DNA from: VRUE01 sp963697805
GTDB taxonomy: Bacteria > Actinomycetota > Thermoleophilia > Solirubrobacterales > 70-9
Assembly (NCBI GenBank): GCA_963697805.1
Contig: CAVOPB010000004.1
Location: forward strand, 124,001 to 188,000
DNA: 64,000 bases
Direction: 5' to 3'
Shown: piece by piece, positions 1 through 8,336 of the stretch
Layout of the letters: every line of letters starts with the position of its first letter
Position numbering within the stretch: the first letter of the stretch is position 1
Translations under genes and position numbers: made by a program
Notes under the pieces: generated by a model
Databases searched by the model: none
Told to the model about the DNA's origin: nothing
Seen by the model: only the letters and a program-made list of their open reading frames with translations

Positions 1-740
1 TCTTCTCTGTCTACTTCGGGATGCTCTCCCAGCTCGGCTCGTTCAGTGTCAAGGACGGGCGGCTCGGGGTGAGGAAGCCGTTCTCGGCCGCGGTCCACTG
101 GGCCACGATCCCCGGTTCGGCGGCGGTCGTAGTCGCCTCGATCGCGAGTACCACCTTCGACGGCGCCCAGGAGGGGGCGTTCAAGGGCGGGATCGAATGG
201 CTCTTCGAACGCCTCTCCGACATCGGGTTCAGCGGAATCACGGCGATCCGCCTAACCGACACGATCTTCATGGCTCTCTGCTTCCTCGGTGTCGGCCTCG
301 TCTACCTGACCGGCGTCCGGGGGATGGCGAGCGTCGACGGCGCCCCCTCGCGCGAGACGCTCCGGAAGGGGTTCATCCACACCCTGATCCCGATCGCCTT
401 CGCCTATCTGGTCGCCCACTACTTCAGCCTCTTCGTCTTCCAGGAGCAGGCGCAGTTCACCTACCTGCTCTCCGACCCATTGGGAACGGCGACGACGGAC
501 CTGTTCGGCACCGCCTCGGGCGGCATCGACTTCCGGGTCATTACCGCCAACCAGATCTGGTACGTCCAGGTCGGCGTGCTCGTGATCGGCCATGTGCTGG
601 GCCTGACCCTCGCTCACGACCGGGCGACTGCATTCTGGGGGGACTACCGCCAGGCCGCCCGCTCCCAGTACTGGATGCTGGCGGTGATGGTCGCCTTCAC
701 CTGCTTCGGGCTCTACCTGCTCTCGGTCGCCAACGGCTGA
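1..740 (+). CDS. Fenitrothion-hydrolase-like integral membrane protein, C-terminal part (5' truncated by window edge)
   Basis: The open frame runs in from the left edge (codons begin at base 3), so the true start lies outside the window. About 245 residues are visible with several hydrophobic segments, including ones near FMALCFLGVGLVYL, a central LIPIAFAYLVAHYF stretch and a C-terminal WMLAVMVAFTCFGLYLL helix. The sequence resembles actinobacterial membrane proteins annotated as fenitrothion hydrolase (HYFSLFVFQ, SDPLG, NQIWYVQV and RSQYWMLAVMVAFTC stretches are typical). The annotated activity has not been shown for such homologues as far as I know, so the substrate is unknown. A small membrane-protein gene follows 36 bp downstream. 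Confidence 0.7.
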   Translation, partial: FSVYFGMLSQLGSFSVKDGRLGVRKPFSAAVHWATIPGSAAVVVASIASTTFDGAQEGAFKGGIEWLFERLSDIGFSGITAIRLTDTIFMALCFLGVGLVYLTGVRGMASVDGAPSRETLRKGFIHTLIPIAFAYLVAHYFSLFVFQEQAQFTYLLSDPLGTATTDLFGTASGGIDFRVITANQIWYVQVGVLVIGHVLGLTLAHDRATAFWGDYRQAARSQYWMLAVMVAFTCFGLYLLSVANG

Positions 741-776
741 AGGACCGGGCCCACTCACACCCGCATAATTGGGGCG

Positions 777-908
777 ATGCTGCCGCTCGCCCACGTTGGC
801 CACTGGCTCTGGGTTCTCTACCTGCCGCCGCTCGCGATCGTGCTTTTCTCCGTAGTTCGCAGCAAGCTCAGCGAACGACGCCAACGCCGGGACGACGCGC
901 GCCGCTAG
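777..908 (+). CDS. 43-aa single-helix membrane protein
   Basis: ATG at 777 opens a 43-residue frame: short N-terminus MLPLAHVGHW, one hydrophobic helix (LWVLYLPPLAIVLFSVV) and a strongly basic tail (RSKLSERRQRRDDARR), suggesting a C-terminus in the cytoplasm. It lies 36 bp after the preceding membrane-protein gene on the same strand, and small proteins of this type often follow that family, so the two may be co-expressed. Its stop codon overlaps the stop of sufD on the opposite strand by 4 nt. The function is unknown. Confidence 0.55.
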   Translation: MLPLAHVGHWLWVLYLPPLAIVLFSVVRSKLSERRQRRDDARR

Positions 909-2071
909 AGAATCTCGCTCAGGCGCTGCTCGAGCGCCGTCGAGATCTCGGTGCGGACCTGGCCCTCCGGGAGGCGCTCGACCAGGGACTCGAGGAAGCC
1001 CTCGATGATCAAGGCCTTCGCCTCGGCGGGGTCGAGGCCGCGGGAAGTCAGATAGAAGAGCTGGTCGCGGTCGATCTGGGCGATCGCCGCGGCGTGGGTG
1101 CAGCGGACGTCGTCGGCTTCGATCTCGAGGCCGGGAATCGCGTCGGCGTGGGCGTCGGGGGAGAGGAGCAGGTTGCGGCTCTCCTGGAAGGCGTCCGTCC
1201 CCTGGGCACCGGGATCGACCCGGATCACTCCGCGCCAGACAGCCGAGGCTCCGGCGGCGAGGACGCCGCGGAAGGCGAGGTCGGAGATCGTGTTCGGGGC
1301 GGCGTGCTCCTGGGTCGTGTCGTAGTCGAGGTGCTGGCCCGGTCCCCCCGCGTAGCCCCCGGTCACCCGGGCCTCGGAGCCGGCGCCCGCCAGGTTGGTC
1401 TCCATCCGCACCTTGCCGCGCGCCGAGCCGAAGCCGAGCGCGGTCCACTCGAGGCGGCCGTCGCGCTCGACCTGGGCGCGCTGGGTGGCGAAGATCCAGG
1501 CGCGCTCGGAGATGTCCTGCGTGCTGACGTAGCGCAGGGTCGCCGCCTGGCCGACGTGCAGCTCGACCACCGAGTTCAGCAGCGCGTCGGTCTCGTCGCC
1601 GGCCGAGCCGCAGTGCTCCCAGACCTCGGCCGCGGCGCCCTCCTCGAGGACGACGAGGGTCCGCCAGGCGATGGCGACTCCGTCCTCGTCGAGCGGGATC
1701 TCGATCCGGATCGGCTCAGCAACCTTCACTCCCGCCGGAACGTGGACGAGCACGCCGTCGCGCCAGCCCGCCTCGTTGCGCGCCACGAACGGGTCCTCGG
1801 CCGGGACCAGGGAGCCGAGTCGCGCCTCGAGCAGCTCGGCGTGGGTCTCGAGCGCCTCGGCCAGGGGCAGCACCGCGAACTCGGACCCCGTGCCCTCGAT
1901 CGAGGGCCCCGCGGCGCCCGGCTCGTAGGCATCGATCTCGAGGCCGGAGAGGTCGGTGAATTCCCAGCCCTTCGCCTTGTGGTCGGGCAGCGGCAGCGTC
2001 TGCGCGAGAGAGGCGCCCTGACGGCGCCTCTCCGAAAGCCAGCCGGGTTCGATCGCCAGCGCCTCAGCCAA
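905..2071 (-). CDS. sufD: SufD, Fe-S cluster scaffold subunit
   Basis: SufD partners with SufB and the ATPase SufC in the SufBC2D scaffold that assembles [Fe-S] clusters in the cytosol. The 388-residue protein has the SufB/SufD right-handed helix region with the C-terminal signature around residues 320-370 (ADDVRCTHAAA, then DQLFYLTSRGLDPAEAKALI), whose Cys-x-His matches the conserved SufD metal-site region. Its start overlaps the sufB stop by 8 nt, so translation is probably coupled. sufC and sufS are not in this operon but about 4 kb away on the same strand. Confidence 0.93.
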   Translation of the reverse strand: MAEALAIEPGWLSERRRQGASLAQTLPLPDHKAKGWEFTDLSGLEIDAYEPGAAGPSIEGTGSEFAVLPLAEALETHAELLEARLGSLVPAEDPFVARNEAGWRDGVLVHVPAGVKVAEPIRIEIPLDEDGVAIAWRTLVVLEEGAAAEVWEHCGSAGDETDALLNSVVELHVGQAATLRYVSTQDISERAWIFATQRAQVERDGRLEWTALGFGSARGKVRMETNLAGAGSEARVTGGYAGGPGQHLDYDTTQEHAAPNTISDLAFRGVLAAGASAVWRGVIRVDPGAQGTDAFQESRNLLLSPDAHADAIPGLEIEADDVRCTHAAAIAQIDRDQLFYLTSRGLDPAEAKALIIEGFLESLVERLPEGQVRTEISTALEQRLSEIL

Positions 2072-3497
2072 TCGAGCCCTCCATCTGGAGCTCGATCAAC
2101 CGGTTGAGCTCAACCGCGTACTCCATCGGCAGCTCTTTGGTGACCGGCTCGATGAACCCGTTGACGATCATCTTCGAGGCCTCCTCCTCATCGAGCCCGT
2201 GGCTCTGGAGGTAGAAGATCTGCTCGTCGCCGATTTTCGAGACCGTGGCCTCGTGGCCGACGTCGGCGTCGTTCTCGCCGATCCTGATCGTCGGATAGGT
2301 GTCGGAGCGCGAGTCCTCGTCGAGGAGCAGCGCGTCGCAGACGACCTTCGAGCGCGATTCGGTCGCGCCGTCGGCGACCTCGAGCAGGCCGCGGTAGGTG
2401 CTGCGCCCGCCGTCCTTGGAGATCGACTTCGCGAAGATCGAGGACGAGGTCCGCGGCGCCGCGTGGATGATCTTGCCGCCGGCGTCCTGGTGCTGGCCGT
2501 CGCCGGCGAATGCGATTGAGAGGATCTCGCCGTGCGCTTCGGGGCCGAGCAGGTAGATCGACGGGTACTTCATCGTCAGTTTCGAGCCGAGGTTGCAGTC
2601 GACCCACTCCATCGTCGCCTTCTCCTGCGCGACGGCGCGCTTGGTGACCAGGTTGTAGACGTTCTGGGACCAGTTCTGGACCGTCGTGTAACGGACCCGG
2701 GAGCTCGGCTTGGCGACGATCTCGACCACCGCGGAATGCAGCGAGTCGGTCGAGTAGACCGGCGCCGTGCAGCCCTCGATGTAGTGGACGTCGGAGCCCT
2801 CCTCGGCGATGATCAGCGTCCGCTCGAACTGGCCCATGTTCTCGGTGTTGATCCGGAAGTAGGCCTGCAGCGGCATCTCGACCTTGACCCCGGCGGGCAC
2901 ATAGACGAACGAGCCGCCCGACCAGACGGCCGAGTTGAGCGCGGCCAGTTTGTTGTCGTTGGGCGGGATCACCGTCGCCCAATACTCGCGGACGAGGTCC
3001 TCGTGCTCGCGCAGAGCAGTGTCCATGTCGGTGAAGATCACGCCCTGGGCCTCGAGCTTCTCGTTGACCTGGTGGTAGACGACCTCCGACTCGTACTGGG
3101 CGCCGACGCCGGAGAGGAATTTGCGCTCCGCCTCCGGGATGCCGAGCCGGTCGAAGGTGTTTTTGATGTCCTCCGGGACCTCGCTCCAGTCACGGCTGTT
3201 CTTTTCCGAGGCGCGGACGAAGTAGTGGATGTCGTCGAAGTCGATCTGGCCGAGGTTGCCGCCCCAGGTCGGGGTCGGCCTGTTTTCGAAGTGTTCGAGA
3301 GCCTTGAGGCGGAAGTCCCGCATCCACTTCGGCTCGTCCTTGTACTCGGAGATCGATTCGACGACCTCGCGGGAGAGCCCCTTCGGCGCCTTGTAGGCGT
3401 AGCCGCCCTCGGGATCGTGGAAGCCGAACTTCTCCTTGTAGTCGGCGTTGATGCCGGCGAGCTCTTTTTTCTCTGCAACCGCCTCGGGCGTAGCCAT
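2064..3497 (-). CDS. sufB: SufB, Fe-S cluster scaffold subunit
   Basis: Core scaffold of the SUF pathway, 477 residues, the normal family length. The conserved C-terminal Cys lies in VVCDALLLDEDSRSDTYP, and a second conserved Cys is in IEGCTAPVYST; both regions are SufB hallmarks. ATG at 3497 is chosen because it overlaps the stop of the upstream Rieske gene (TAATG) and gives the expected N-terminus; the frame stays open further upstream but that part is the Rieske gene in another frame. It forms a Rieske-sufB-sufD operon. Confidence 0.95.
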   Translation of the reverse strand: MATPEAVAEKKELAGINADYKEKFGFHDPEGGYAYKAPKGLSREVVESISEYKDEPKWMRDFRLKALEHFENRPTPTWGGNLGQIDFDDIHYFVRASEKNSRDWSEVPEDIKNTFDRLGIPEAERKFLSGVGAQYESEVVYHQVNEKLEAQGVIFTDMDTALREHEDLVREYWATVIPPNDNKLAALNSAVWSGGSFVYVPAGVKVEMPLQAYFRINTENMGQFERTLIIAEEGSDVHYIEGCTAPVYSTDSLHSAVVEIVAKPSSRVRYTTVQNWSQNVYNLVTKRAVAQEKATMEWVDCNLGSKLTMKYPSIYLLGPEAHGEILSIAFAGDGQHQDAGGKIIHAAPRTSSSIFAKSISKDGGRSTYRGLLEVADGATESRSKVVCDALLLDEDSRSDTYPTIRIGENDADVGHEATVSKIGDEQIFYLQSHGLDEEEASKMIVNGFIEPVTKELPMEYAVELNRLIELQMEGSIG

Positions 3498-3829
3498 TAC
3501 TGATCGACCTCCAGGGTGATGGTGTCGTCCACGACGGTCGCCGTGAACGTCCGCACCGGAGCATAGGCGGGGAGGGTCTTCGGCCTGCCGGTGGTCAGGT
3601 CGAACAGGGATCCATGCCGCGGGCACTCGACCGTGCAGGTCTCGGCGTCGAACTCCCCCTCGGCGAGCGGGCCGTCGTCGTGCGAGCAGCGGTCCTCGAT
3701 CGCGTAGAGGGTGCCGTCGCAGTTGAAGACCCCGATCTTCTCCCCGTCGTGCTCGACCAGGCGCATGCTGCCGGGCGGCAGCTCGGCGAGCGGGCACACG
3801 GGGACTGATGTTCCGGCGGTCTCTGGCAT
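3497..3829 (-). CDS. Rieske-type [2Fe-2S] ferredoxin in SUF operon
   Basis: A 110-residue soluble Rieske domain similar to NirD/biphenyl-dioxygenase-type ferredoxins. The cluster ligands are visible as CSH (residues 48-50) and CPRH (about 66-69), the C-x-H...C-x-x-H pattern. It has no oxidoreductase partner nearby; as first gene of the operon with sufB and sufD it could carry electrons for cluster assembly or be an early acceptor (inference). Translation overlaps sufB by 1 nt. A palindrome shared with the sufC operon lies 51-71 bp upstream of its ATG. Confidence 0.9.
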   Translation of the reverse strand: MPETAGTSVPVCPLAELPPGSMRLVEHDGEKIGVFNCDGTLYAIEDRCSHDDGPLAEGEFDAETCTVECPRHGSLFDLTTGRPKTLPAYAPVRTFTATVVDDTITLEVDQ

Positions 3830-3879
3830 GAGGGTAAAAATGCTCCCCGCGACTGTGCAGCTCGTGCGGGTTGAAACTA

Positions 3880-3900
3880 ATCCTACTGCTCCAGTCGGAT
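3880..3900. promoter_or_regulatory. Palindromic operator upstream of Rieske-sufBD (Rrf2-type candidate)
   Basis: A 21-bp imperfect palindrome with arms ATCCTACTG and CAGTCGGAT around a 3-bp centre. It lies 51-71 bp before the Rieske start. An almost identical palindrome (8826-8846) precedes the Rrf2 regulator-sufC-sufS operon. The shared site in front of the two SUF operons, one of which encodes an Fe-S-type Rrf2 regulator, makes this a likely site for that regulator. Its core GACTGnnnCAGT (minus strand) recalls the GACT...AGTC core of IscR type 1 sites. Confidence 0.65.
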
Positions 3901-4021
3901 TTTAGCGGCCGCTCCGGTCCGGCCATCCGGCGTAACGAGGTTTTTTCATCCTCGGGGCGGGCATTGGAAGAGGATGGAGGGACCGACGACTTTCACCGCG
4001 AGCCACGAGAAAGGAGCACCA

Positions 4022-4819
4022 ATGAGCGAGAAAACAACCTTCAAGCCAGGTACCCCGTGCTGGATCGACCTCGGCACGCCCGACCAGGACGCCGCCGGAG
4101 AGTTCTACGGCGGCCTCTTCGGCTGGGATCTGCACGAGGACGAGAACGCTGAGCAAACCGGTGGCTATCGCACGGCGCAGATCAACGGCCGCGCCGTCGG
4201 CGGAGTGATGAAGCTGATGCAGGAGGGACAGCCCCCCGCCTGGCTCACCTACTTCGCCAGCGACGACGCCGACGCCACGGTTGAGAAGGCGCGCGAGGCG
4301 GGCGGTGCCGTCTTGGTCGAGCCGATGAGCGTCCTCGACTACGGCCGGATGGCGGTGCTCGCCGATCCGACCGGTGCCGCGTTCGGCATCTGGCAGGCCG
4401 GTACGAACGTCGGTTTCGGCATCGTGAAAGATACCGGCGCGGTCAACTGGAACGAGCTCAACACCCGCGATCCGGAGGCCGCCAAGGCCTTCTACGGCTC
4501 GGTCTTCGGCTGGACGTCCGACGACCAGGAGTTCGAGGGGACCGGCACCTACACGGCGGTCAGCCTCGGAGAGGAAACGTTCGGCGGCCTGATCGACATC
4601 ACCGATCGTGTCCCGCCCGAGGTGCCTGCCCACTGGCTGGTCTACTTCACGGTCGAGGACACCGAGGCGACCGTGGCGCAGGCGAAGGGCGGGGGTGGCG
4701 ATGCTGTCTTCGGTCCGACCGCGATCAGCAAAGTCGGGACGCTCGCGGTGATCAAAGACCCGTTCGGCGCGTTCTTCGCCGTGATCCAGCCGGATCCGGA
4801 GATGCAGGCGGGCGCCTAG
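4022..4819 (+). CDS. VOC/glyoxalase-fold protein with two domains
   Basis: 265 residues made of two tandem vicinal-oxygen-chelate modules (about residues 10-125 and 138-260), each ending in a D-P-x-G-A-x-F signature (LADPTGAAFGIWQ and IKDPFGAFFAVIQ). This is the layout of bacterial proteins related to the 27-kDa antigen CFP30B and lactoylglutathione-lyase-like proteins. The substrate is unknown. ATG 4022 is preferred over one at 3974 because GAAAGGAG lies just upstream. Its stop overlaps that of sufU by 4 nt (convergent), and it interrupts the SUF genes on the other strand. Confidence 0.85.
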   Translation: MSEKTTFKPGTPCWIDLGTPDQDAAGEFYGGLFGWDLHEDENAEQTGGYRTAQINGRAVGGVMKLMQEGQPPAWLTYFASDDADATVEKAREAGGAVLVEPMSVLDYGRMAVLADPTGAAFGIWQAGTNVGFGIVKDTGAVNWNELNTRDPEAAKAFYGSVFGWTSDDQEFEGTGTYTAVSLGEETFGGLIDITDRVPPEVPAHWLVYFTVEDTEATVAQAKGGGGDAVFGPTAISKVGTLAVIKDPFGAFFAVIQPDPEMQAGA

Positions 4820-5262
4820 GCGCCGTCAGAGGGAGCGAGGTCGGAGGCCGCCTCGGCAGGGTCGCCGGCCTCGCCCTCGTCCTCCCATTCGGCGGCCTCG
4901 CCAAGGCTCGCACTCTTGACCACCTTGAGACCGAGCATCGCGCACTTCATCCGCGTCGCCGAGATCTCGATCCCGAGCAGGTCGAGGACGAACTCCTTCG
5001 GCAGTCGCAGGACCTCCTCGCGGGTCTTCCCGGCCAGCTCATCGGTCAGCAGCGAGGTGGCGGCGGTGGAGATCGCGCAGCCCTGGCCCTCGAACGCGAC
5101 CTCGGCGACCCGACCGCCCTCGTCGAGGCGGATCGTCACGTGCTGCTCGTCGCCGCAGAACGGGTTGTTGTCCTCGTACTCGAGGTCTGGCTCGTCGAGC
5201 CGGCCGAAGTTGTGCGGCCGCTTGTAGTGCTCGAGGATCTGCTCTCGGTACAGCTCGTCCAT
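4816..5262 (-). CDS. sufU: SufU/NifU-like Fe-S or sulfur-transfer protein
   Basis: 148 residues of the IscU/SufU family, which accepts persulfide sulfur from the SufS desulfurase. The ligands are visible: C36 and D38 (NPFCGDE), C62 (GQGCAIS) and C107 (RMKCAML). It lacks the LPPVK motif of IscU, yet the C62-C107 spacing is 45 residues, about the IscU distance, so the insertion of roughly 18-20 residues typical of Firmicute and mycobacterial SufU appears absent. The C-terminal 30 residues are acidic and low-complexity. It is transcribed alone, opposite the VOC gene. Confidence 0.88.
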   Translation of the reverse strand: MDELYREQILEHYKRPHNFGRLDEPDLEYEDNNPFCGDEQHVTIRLDEGGRVAEVAFEGQGCAISTAATSLLTDELAGKTREEVLRLPKEFVLDLLGIEISATRMKCAMLGLKVVKSASLGEAAEWEDEGEAGDPAEAASDLAPSDGA

Positions 5263-5294
5263 GCTTTCGAGGCTAGCGCAGCGGCAGGGGTGCC

Positions 5295-5444
5295 CTAAAA
5301 GAACGCTTCCATCAGAAGGAAGGCGATCCCGGGCACCCCGGCGAAAAGAAAGAGCAGGAACGCGGCACTGATCCAGCGTCTGTGAGTCACCCGGTCTCGA
5401 TACTCGGCTTCCTCAGTCTCGAAGCCGGCGTCAGGGATATCCAT
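5295..5444 (-). CDS. 49-aa membrane protein
   Basis: ATG at 5444 opens 49 codons ending at TAG 5295. The N-terminal half is charged (MDIPDAGFETEEAEYRDRV), then THRRW leads into one hydrophobic helix (ISAAFLLFLFAGVPGIAFLL) ending MEAFF. The charge pattern suggests one transmembrane anchor. It sits between sufU (same strand) and the divergent YdcF-like gene. I do not recognise a family; the hydrophobic segment flanked by RR on the inside edge supports a real gene. Confidence 0.5.
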   Translation of the reverse strand: MDIPDAGFETEEAEYRDRVTHRRWISAAFLLFLFAGVPGIAFLLMEAFF

Positions 5445-5479
5445 GGCGAGAAGCGTAGATCGTCGGTAACTTGGCGCCG

Positions 5480-6220
5480 ATGCGGGGACTCTGGAGGCAG
5501 TTGACGTACCCGGCCCGGCGCTGGCCGCGCCTGACCAGGACGGCCCTTGCTTTCGGTGCCGCCGGCATCGTCGTCATCGGGGCTGCGAACGCCTACATCG
5601 TGTTCAGCTCCGACGGTGAGGCGACCGCCGACGTTCGGGACGTTCCCCACACACAGGTCGCGATTGTCCCCGGGGCGGCGGTGCGGCCCGACGGGAAGAT
5701 GAGCACGATGCTTGCCGACAGGGTCCGCGGCGCCCTCGGCCTCTGGCGGGCCGGCAAGGTCGACAAGATCCTCGTCTCCGGAGATCGCCACGCCTGGGCC
5801 TTCGACGAGCCGGGGACGATGCGCCGCTCCCTCGTCAACCACGGCGTGCCCCCGCAGGACGTCTTCGAGGACCACGCCGGGTTCGACACCTGGGACACGA
5901 TGCAGCGGGCGCGGAGCATCTTCGGCGTTCGCAGCGCCGTCATCGTCACCCAGGGGTTCCACATGCCCCGTTCGCTCTACCTGGCCGACGCCGCCGAAAT
6001 CGATGCGACGGGCCTGACGACCGACTTCCATCCCTACGGGATCCAGGGGACGAAGAGCGACGTCCGCGAGATCCTCTCTCGCGTCAAGGCCGTCGCCGAC
6101 GTCTCGCTCGGGACCGCGGCGACCGGCGGGCCGCCGATCCCGATCAGCGGCGACGGCCGCACGAGCTGGGCCCCCCAGCCGCCGCCGGGCACACCGCCGG
6201 CCGGCGCTCCCGCCCCCTGA
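5480..6220 (+). CDS. YdcF/SanA-like DUF218 membrane protein
   Basis: About 246 residues: basic N-terminus, one membrane helix (LAFGAAGIVVIGAANAYIVF), then a DUF218 domain with VAIVPGAAVRPDG, LVSGD and VTQGFHMPRSLYLA. It resembles SanA (vancomycin high-temperature exclusion) and YdcF, envelope-associated proteins of unclear biochemistry. The C-terminal 40 residues are Pro-rich. A TTG at 5471 in the same frame is an alternative start; neither has a clear Shine-Dalgarno sequence. Confidence 0.82.
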   Translation: MRGLWRQLTYPARRWPRLTRTALAFGAAGIVVIGAANAYIVFSSDGEATADVRDVPHTQVAIVPGAAVRPDGKMSTMLADRVRGALGLWRAGKVDKILVSGDRHAWAFDEPGTMRRSLVNHGVPPQDVFEDHAGFDTWDTMQRARSIFGVRSAVIVTQGFHMPRSLYLADAAEIDATGLTTDFHPYGIQGTKSDVREILSRVKAVADVSLGTAATGGPPIPISGDGRTSWAPQPPPGTPPAGAPAP

Positions 6221-6228
6221 CGCCGCCG

Positions 6229-7473
6229 CTAGAGCCCGAAGACTCGTCGCGCGTCCTCGAGGCCCTCGACCAGGCGGTCGATCTCCTCGGGGATCGTGTG
6301 GACGGCGAAGCTGGCGCGGGCCGTCGCGGCGACCCCGAGGCGGTCCATCAGCGGCTGCGCGCAGTGGTGACCGGCGCGGACGGCTACGCCGTGGCGGTCG
6401 AGGATCTCGGAGACGTCGTGGGCGTGGATGCCATCGAGCTCGAATGAGACCGGCCCGGCGCGGTCGGGGCCGCGGGGCGGTCCGAAGACCCGCAGGCCCT
6501 CGACCTCTGACAGCTTCAGCAGCGCATAGTCGGTGATCTCGCGCTCGTGCTCGATCACGGCGTCCATTCCCAGGCTGTCGAGCCAGCGCAGCGCCGAGGC
6601 CATTCCGATCGCCTGGGCGATCGCCGGCGTCCCCGCCTCGAAGCGCGCGGGCGGGTCGGCATAGGTCGTCTCCTCCTTGGTTACCTTGCGGATCATCGAG
6701 CCGCCGCCGAGGAAGGGCGGCATCGCTCGCAGCAGGTCGAGTCGCGCCCAGAGGGCACCGATCCCGGTCGGGGCGTAGAGCTTGTGGCCGGTGATCGCGT
6801 AGAAGTCGACCCCGAGTGCGCCGACATCCAGGGGAAGCTTCGGCGCCGCCTGGGCGCCGTCGGCCAGGACCAGCGCGCCGGCATCGTGGGCGAGGCGGGA
6901 GATCTCGGCGATCGGGTTCTCGGTCCCGAGGACGTTGGAGATGTGCGCTACCGCGACCAGCTTTGGGCCGCGTTCGAGCATCTCCACGAGGGCGCCCATC
7001 TCGAGCAGGCCGTCGTCGCCGACCGGGACCCAGTCGATCTCGGCGCCGACTCGCTCGGCGAGCTGCTGCCAGGGGACGATGTTGGAGTGGTGCTCCATCT
7101 CGGTGAGGACGATCCGGTCGCCCTCGCCGACGTTGGCGTCACCCCATGCCCGGGCGACCAGATTGATCGCCTCGGTCGCGTTGCGGACGAAGACGACCTC
7201 GCGCCGGTCGGCGGCGCCGACGTGGTCGGCGACGGTCGCCCGCGCCCCCTCGTAGGCCGCGGTCGCCTCGGCCGACATCGTGTGCGAGCCGCGGTGGACG
7301 TTCGAATGCTGTCTGCGCTCGTAGCGGTCGACGGCCTGGATCGAGGCCAGCACCCGCTGGGCGCTGGCACCGCTGTCGAGGTAGGCGACCGGGACGCCGT
7401 TCACCTCCCGCTCCAGCGCCGGGAACGAGGCGCGGACCTTGTCGATCGGTAAAGCCGGGGCCCGGACGGTCAT
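6229..7473 (-). CDS. sufS: SufS cysteine desulfurase
   Basis: PLP-dependent class V aminotransferase-fold enzyme that releases sulfur from L-cysteine as persulfide. The PLP lysine is K231 (ITGHKLYAPTG) and the catalytic cysteine C371 (RAGHHCAQPLM); the RAGHHCAQP motif defines the SufS/CsdA group rather than IscS. The 414-residue length is normal. It is the last gene of the Rrf2-sufC-sufS operon (49 bp after sufC) and the likely donor to SufU at 4816. Confidence 0.95.
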   Translation of the reverse strand: MTVRAPALPIDKVRASFPALEREVNGVPVAYLDSGASAQRVLASIQAVDRYERRQHSNVHRGSHTMSAEATAAYEGARATVADHVGAADRREVVFVRNATEAINLVARAWGDANVGEGDRIVLTEMEHHSNIVPWQQLAERVGAEIDWVPVGDDGLLEMGALVEMLERGPKLVAVAHISNVLGTENPIAEISRLAHDAGALVLADGAQAAPKLPLDVGALGVDFYAITGHKLYAPTGIGALWARLDLLRAMPPFLGGGSMIRKVTKEETTYADPPARFEAGTPAIAQAIGMASALRWLDSLGMDAVIEHEREITDYALLKLSEVEGLRVFGPPRGPDRAGPVSFELDGIHAHDVSEILDRHGVAVRAGHHCAQPLMDRLGVAATARASFAVHTIPEEIDRLVEGLEDARRVFGL

Positions 7474-7522
7474 GAGAGATGACCCCCCACAAGTGCTTCG
7501 CCCGAGCTCCGGTCGCAGATCA

Positions 7523-8311
7523 TCAGACTGCGATGCTCCCTCCGCTCAGGCTCGCCGCCTCTACCTCCTCGGCGATCCAGCCGTAGCCCTTCTCCTCGAG
7601 CTGTTCGACCAGCTCCGGGCCGCCTTCCTTGACGATCCGCCCCTCGAACATGACGTGGACGAAGTCCGGCTTCACCAGGTGGAGGATTCGCTGGTAGTGG
7701 GTGATGATCAGCACCCCCATGTCGGGGCCGGTGAACTTGTTCACGCCCTCGGCGACGGTCCGCAGCGCATCGATGTCGAGGCCGGAGTCGGTCTCGTCGA
7801 GCACCGCGATCTCGGGCCGCAGCAGCGCCAGCTGCAGCAACTCCATCCGCTTCTTCTCACCGCCCGAGAAGCCGTCATTCAGGTAGCGGCTGGAGAAGTC
7901 TTTCGGGATGTTGGCGAGCTCCATCGCCTCCTGGGCGATCTTCGCGAAGTCTTTTATCTTGATCTCGGCCTCGCCCCGCGCCTCGCGCTGGGCGTTGAGG
8001 ATCATCCGCAGGTACTTGCTCACCGAGACGCCGGGGATCGCGACCGGGTACTGGAACGCCATGAAAAGGCCGGCACGCGAGCGCTCGTCCGGGCTCGCGT
8101 CGGTTACGTCCTCGCCATTGAAGGTGACGCTTCCCTCGGTCACCTCGAAGGCCGGGTGGCCCATGATCGCGTTGGCGAGCGTCGACTTGCCGGAGCCGTT
8201 CGGGCCCATCAGGGCATGGACCTTGCCCTTCTCGACGTCGAGGTTGAGCCCGCGGAGGATCTCCTTGCCCTCGGCGCTCACGTGCAGGTTGCGTATCTCA
8301 AGCTCAGCCAA
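7523..8311 (-). CDS. sufC: SufC ABC-type ATPase
   Basis: ATPase of the SufBC2D scaffold. Walker A is GPNGSGKST (residues 36-44), the signature SGGEKKR, Walker B VLDETDSGLD and the H-loop IITHYQR; the D-E-T-D-S-G-L-D stretch is typical of SufC. No ATG precedes Walker A in frame, so TTG at 8311 is chosen: it gives 262 residues beginning AELEIRNLHVS and follows ACGGAGACGAA. It lies 25 bp downstream of the Rrf2 gene and 49 bp before sufS. Confidence 0.95.
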   Translation of the reverse strand: MAELEIRNLHVSAEGKEILRGLNLDVEKGKVHALMGPNGSGKSTLANAIMGHPAFEVTEGSVTFNGEDVTDASPDERSRAGLFMAFQYPVAIPGVSVSKYLRMILNAQREARGEAEIKIKDFAKIAQEAMELANIPKDFSSRYLNDGFSGGEKKRMELLQLALLRPEIAVLDETDSGLDIDALRTVAEGVNKFTGPDMGVLIITHYQRILHLVKPDFVHVMFEGRIVKEGGPELVEQLEEKGYGWIAEEVEAASLSGGSIAV

Positions 8312-8336
8312 TTCGTCTCCGTTCGGTTTGTCTGGG

